Shown: positions 23,508 to 26,279 of the stretch, in pieces
How positions within the stretch are numbered: the first letter of the stretch is position 1
Layout of the letters: each line of letters opens with the position of its first letter
From: an uncultured Lachnospiraceae bacterium
GTDB lineage: Bacteria > Bacillota > Clostridia > Lachnospirales > Lachnospiraceae
NCBI GenBank assembly: GCA_910586645.1
Contig: CAJUIS010000029.1
Location: forward strand, 1-26,279
Direction: 5' to 3'
Length of the DNA stretch: 26,279 nucleotides
Position numbers and translations under genes: made by a program
The notes under the pieces: model-generated
The model's database searches: none
Seen by the model: the letters and a program-made list of their open reading frames with translations, nothing else
What the model was told of the DNA's origin: nothing

Positions 23508-25742
23508 TTATTTTGTTATCTGCCCGGCGTTCAATCCTGCTTTTTTCAGAATCTTCTTATATTTTTTCAACTGTCCGGACGGAACTTTCACTTTCAGATT
23601 TGATTTGGTTCCCTTGAACGCCCGTTTGCCTGCGGAATTAAGCTTTGTTGACTGAATCGTTGCTTTACCAAGTTTTCTGCACCCGCTAAATGCGCTCTTT
23701 CCGATTGTGGTCAGACTTGATTTTGAGGTTTTGCCAATGGTAACTGCCGTAATCTTACTGCAGCCGGAGAATGCGCTTGCTCCAATCGTCTTTACACTGT
23801 CCGGCAGGGCAAGCGTCTTTTTTAAAGAGACGCATCCTTTGAATGCGCCTGTTCCAATCGTTTTTACATTGGCTCCAATCGTCAGGCTCTTCATTTTCTT
23901 ATTGTTCTGCATTGCCTTTGCCCCGATGGAAGTTACTTTATATTTCACGCCGTCCGTACCTGTGACCGTGTCAATCACTATTTTTGCGGCCGCGGATTTT
24001 AACGTTTTCAATTCCACTTCCTCTCCGGCCTTTGTTACTTTATAAGTTCCTCCCCCAACCGTAAATGTTTTGCCTTTTGCAAACGGCGTCTGTACCGGCG
24101 TCTGATTTTCATCACTTCCTGAATTGCTGCCATTGTTGTTTCCGCTGTTATTGCCGCCACTGTTATTATCGCCGCCATTGTTATTATCGCCGCCGCTGTT
24201 GTTATCGTCACCGTCGTCGGGATCTGGGCTGACGGGAGGAACATAATTGTAATGCATAGCCGCCTTCGACACTGCAGACGCCGTATCGCCTATTTTGCTT
24301 ATGCCGTTCCACTGCTCCTGCGTCCCGGTAAAGTATATATCGTTCAGAGGACAAGATGAAAATGCTGCCATCCCTATTGTCGTTACGCTGTCAGGAATTA
24401 TGACAGTGGTAAAAACAGAACAGGAAGCAAATGCTGACGCTTCTATACTTTCCGCGCCTTGCGGAATTTCCAATCCGGCGAGCGACAGACAATTCTGGAA
24501 CATCCCCTCGCTAATGCGGTTTATACTCCTGGGAAGCGTTACCCGCATCAGATAATAGCACCCCATAAACATATTGTCGCCCAACTGTACCCGCTTGCTG
24601 CCAGGAGCGAATGTTACGCTTGTCAATGACTGGCATTGCAAAAATGCGGCTGCGCCCACCTCCCCAATACTGGCAGGCAGCGATATAGAAGCCAGCTTAT
24701 CACAAGAGCGGAACGCATTTTGCCCGATTGTTTCCACCCCTTCGGAAACAGTCGCCAAACTAAGGTTTCGACACGCACGGAAAGCGCTTTCACCAATGGT
24801 TTTCACGCTGGAAGGAATGATTACGGAAATGAGAGAAGAATCTTTAAACGCATTGTTTCCAATTGCCGTCACACTGGAAGAAATCTCTATGCTCAAAACC
24901 CCACAGTTCAGAAAAGCGCAGGAACCAATGCCGGTAACGCCGTCTCCGATAATAATCTTCTTAATCTGGCTGCCTCTGCCATTCCACGGCTGATCCTCAG
25001 CGCTGCCAAAATCCGGCATGGCTCCCCTGCCGGAAATTGTCATTGTGCCCGCCTTTGTCAAATTCCATGCAAGCCCTCCGTCAAGCGTTCCAGATGCAAT
25101 TGATACATTGGCGTCCGGATCATCCGGCGGAACATAGCCTTCCGGGTAACGGGTAATATAGTGGCTGGTGTTTCTCATTACTTCTTCCTTGGAAATCGCC
25201 CGTCCCCAGTGCACCCTGCCTTTGTGATCTCCGGTACTGATGTTTCCTTCAGCGACAACCACGCCGGCGTCGTTTACTTCAAGCACAATCACCGTATGGG
25301 CGTCATTGCTTACACGCAGGATATCTCCGGCTTTTATGTCCTCAAACGCAAATCCGCCCGGTGCGTACATCCTGGCAGGCAGATTGCCAAACGCCTCATC
25401 GCTGAGTATAAAGGCAAAGGCTACGCAGCCTACGGCGCTGATCCTGCTTCCGCCAAGGTTTCCGCCTTTCCAATAGTAATATCCCTTCGAGTCCGAATAA
25501 GGCTCATAATCAGTCCAGATTGTCCCTTCCTTATACTCATCCCTGTCTTTTAGTGCAATCATGGCCTCAAATGCTTCCGCCGGGGAAGGAATTTCACTGT
25601 CACGAACGTCAGGTTTGGACACGGCTTTTTCCATACGGGCGCCTTCCTGCCGTAAAGGCTCTTTTTGCCCTGCGTATGCCGCTGACTGGGAAGAAATGCA
25701 TAAGCACAGTGCAAAGACAATTGAGAGAATTCTTTTTTTCAA
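23508..25742 (-). CDS. Secreted protein: putative cysteine amidase/peptidase domain plus LRR_5 repeats
   Basis: A 744-residue surface protein. Signal peptide 1-24 (cleavage after AYA). Residues about 58-200 resemble a papain-like amidase/peptidase fold (NlpC/P60 or CHAP type): SAVGCVAFAF with candidate nucleophile C106, FEDIKAGDILRV, DAHTVIVLEV with H149, and VVAEGN with E165/N167 as a possible third member. Residues about 212-500 hold BspA-like LRR_5 repeats of about 23 residues (I..SV..IG..AF..C..L..). A linker of Asn, Gly, Ser and Asp (about 504-548) leads to a C-terminal LRR module (about 549-744) with a very basic end that matches the sialidase C-terminus. The start is TTG at 25742 with AGGAGG eight bases upstream. 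Consensus promoter upstream, terminator downstream: a single-gene unit. The substrate of the N-terminal domain (peptidoglycan or protein) is not known. Confidence 0.85.
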   Translation of the reverse strand: MKKRILSIVFALCLCISSQSAAYAGQKEPLRQEGARMEKAVSKPDVRDSEIPSPAEAFEAMIALKDRDEYKEGTIWTDYEPYSDSKGYYYWKGGNLGGSRISAVGCVAFAFILSDEAFGNLPARMYAPGGFAFEDIKAGDILRVSNDAHTVIVLEVNDAGVVVAEGNISTGDHKGRVHWGRAISKEEVMRNTSHYITRYPEGYVPPDDPDANVSIASGTLDGGLAWNLTKAGTMTISGRGAMPDFGSAEDQPWNGRGSQIKKIIIGDGVTGIGSCAFLNCGVLSIEISSSVTAIGNNAFKDSSLISVIIPSSVKTIGESAFRACRNLSLATVSEGVETIGQNAFRSCDKLASISLPASIGEVGAAAFLQCQSLTSVTFAPGSKRVQLGDNMFMGCYYLMRVTLPRSINRISEGMFQNCLSLAGLEIPQGAESIEASAFASCSVFTTVIIPDSVTTIGMAAFSSCPLNDIYFTGTQEQWNGISKIGDTASAVSKAAMHYNYVPPVSPDPDDGDDNNSGGDNNNGGDNNSGGNNSGNNNGSNSGSDENQTPVQTPFAKGKTFTVGGGTYKVTKAGEEVELKTLKSAAAKIVIDTVTGTDGVKYKVTSIGAKAMQNNKKMKSLTIGANVKTIGTGAFKGCVSLKKTLALPDSVKTIGASAFSGCSKITAVTIGKTSKSSLTTIGKSAFSGCRKLGKATIQSTKLNSAGKRAFKGTKSNLKVKVPSGQLKKYKKILKKAGLNAGQITK
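24153..24206 (-). repeat. Three tandem 18-bp units in the Asn/Gly linker
   Basis: Units at 24153-24170, 24171-24188 and 24189-24206 differ at only one to three positions and encode six-residue steps such as DNNNGG and DNNSGG. The unit length is a multiple of three, so gain or loss changes linker length without a frameshift. Confidence 0.8.
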
Positions 25743-25802
25743 TTTTACAACCTCCTGGATTTAAATTTGGGAAAACTCTTATCGGATAATATTCCCCTTA
25801 TG

Positions 25803-25831
25803 AATATATTGTCATTTTTCTGCCTTGTCAA
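25803..25831 (-). promoter_or_regulatory. Sigma-A promoter of the LRR/peptidase gene
   Basis: On the minus strand, consensus -35 TTGACA (25826-25831), 17-base spacer, -10 TATATT (25803-25808). Predicted start near 25796, giving a leader of about 54 bases. Confidence 0.85.
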
Positions 25832-25869
25832 CAGGAATAACCGCATTCAAACCTGTCATTCAGAATGCA

Positions 25870-25936
25870 TTTGAAAATTTGTTCCCACCATCTGCACGTC
25901 CCTCTTTAACACACCTGTCAGAAAGCAATTTTCAAA
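25870..25936. repeat. Perfect 10-bp inverted repeat between divergent promoters
   Basis: TTTGAAAATT (25870-25879) and AATTTTCAAA (25927-25936) are exact reverse complements separated by 47 bases. The right arm ends 8 bases before the plus-strand -35; the left arm is 38 bases upstream of the minus-strand -35. Confidence 0.55.
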
Positions 25937-25943
25937 CACACTC

Positions 25944-25972
25944 TGGACAGAAGAAAAAAAACGTAGTATATT
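25944..25972 (+). promoter_or_regulatory. Sigma-A promoter for the right-edge gene
   Basis: -35 TGGACA (25944-25949), 17-base A-rich spacer, -10 TATATT (25967-25972). Predicted start near 25979, which would give a leader of about 255 bases before the ATG at 26234. Confidence 0.6.
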
Positions 25973-26233
25973 AAAATGTGTAATTTTCCCAACCCCAATC
26001 TGTCAGGAGCAGCCTGCCAGTTGTCCGGCATAGGAAAAATTTTCTAACATTTAATTAAATTAAATTTAAAAGAAATCGTATTGCTCTTATCTGATACGAA
26101 TACAGCACATCAACCGCACAGGATATTCCCATACCAGTTCCAGGTCAAATGCGCAGTCAAACGGCACAAAATATTCGCCAGATAGCAGCAATTGATTTCA
26201 AAAATCTATTCTATTTTATGTGGAGGATATCCT

Positions 26234-26279
26234 ATGAAATTTCTTACAAACAAAAAGCTCGCCACACGCATTGGCATCA
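26234..26279 (+). CDS. N-terminal 15 residues of an unidentified protein (partial at right edge)
   Basis: ATG at 26234 with GGAGG (26222-26226) seven bases upstream; the frame stays open to the window end. The N-terminus MKFLTNKKLATRIGI, a basic stretch leading into hydrophobic residues, is like that of methyl-accepting chemotaxis proteins or other sensors with an N-terminal membrane helix, but 15 residues cannot establish this. The strong ribosome binding site makes the start itself convincing. Confidence 0.6.
   Translation, partial: MKFLTNKKLATRIGI

Larger units (their letters stand above)
25743..26233. other. Divergent intergenic region of about 490 bases
   Basis: No gene is visible. It holds two opposed consensus promoters (25803-25831 minus; 25944-25972 plus), a 10-bp inverted repeat between them, a CATTC-A-GAATG palindrome (25857-25867), an A/T-rich stretch (about 26049-26072) and a long leader for the plus-strand gene. 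I saw no known riboswitch consensus. Confidence 0.7.

Noticed and set aside
24153..24206. Short CRISPR-like array
   Set aside because: Units are directly adjacent 18-mers without spacers and encode a low-complexity linker in frame.
26234..26279. Firm call of a methyl-accepting chemotaxis protein
   Set aside because: Only 15 residues are visible; the resemblance is suggestive but not enough.

Overview
This window looks like a chromosomal segment from a spore-forming, anaerobic gut member of the Clostridia, most likely a Lachnospiraceae species (inference). The support is direct: gpr and spoIIP (sporulation), pyruvate:ferredoxin oxidoreductase and an [FeFe]-hydrogenase-like protein (ferredoxin fermentation), strong AGGAGG ribosome binding sites, sigma-A promoters with 17-bp spacers, TTG/GTG starts, and two secreted proteins with BspA-like leucine-rich repeats. 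The species cannot be named from the sequence alone. Nearly all genes lie on the minus strand; the exceptions are rpsT and two partial genes at the edges.

Left part (1-3050): the C-terminal end of an unrecognised plus-strand gene converges on the spoIIP-gpr pair (minus). Divergent from gpr is rpsT (plus), with a consensus promoter, a structured leader, a TTG start and a strong terminator. Middle (3057-9411): a very large secreted sialidase (2057 aa) with its own promoter and terminator sits between holA and rpsT, which are usually neighbours in Firmicutes. It carries a GH33 catalytic domain, three tandem copies of an approximately 270-residue module I do not recognise, Ig-like and helical domains, and a BspA-like C-terminus.

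Competence/signalling operon (9478-16601): comEA - response regulator - sensor kinase - GerMN lipoprotein - comEC - holA, transcribed on the minus strand from one visible promoter with gaps of 2 to 19 bases. The kinase/regulator/GerMN trio resembles actinobacterial MtrA-MtrB-LpqB. Energy block (16624-23348): a sodium:solute symporter, a hydrogenase-like protein and PFOR, all minus. PFOR reduces ferredoxin, and the hydrogenase-like protein could re-oxidise it.

Right part (23404-26279): a secreted protein with an N-terminal putative cysteine amidase/peptidase domain, a long LRR_5 array, an Asn/Gly-rich linker and a C-terminal module resembling the end of the sialidase. A divergent intergenic region of about 490 bases holds two opposed consensus promoters and a 10-bp inverted repeat between them. 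A new plus-strand gene starts just before the right edge.

The most interesting items are the triplicated sialidase module, a 10-base A tract that forms part of the sialidase promoter (possible phase variation), the shared C-terminal surface module, the MtrAB-LpqB-like set inside the competence operon, and the atypical hydrogenase motifs. I found no tRNA, rRNA, CRISPR array or insertion sequence.
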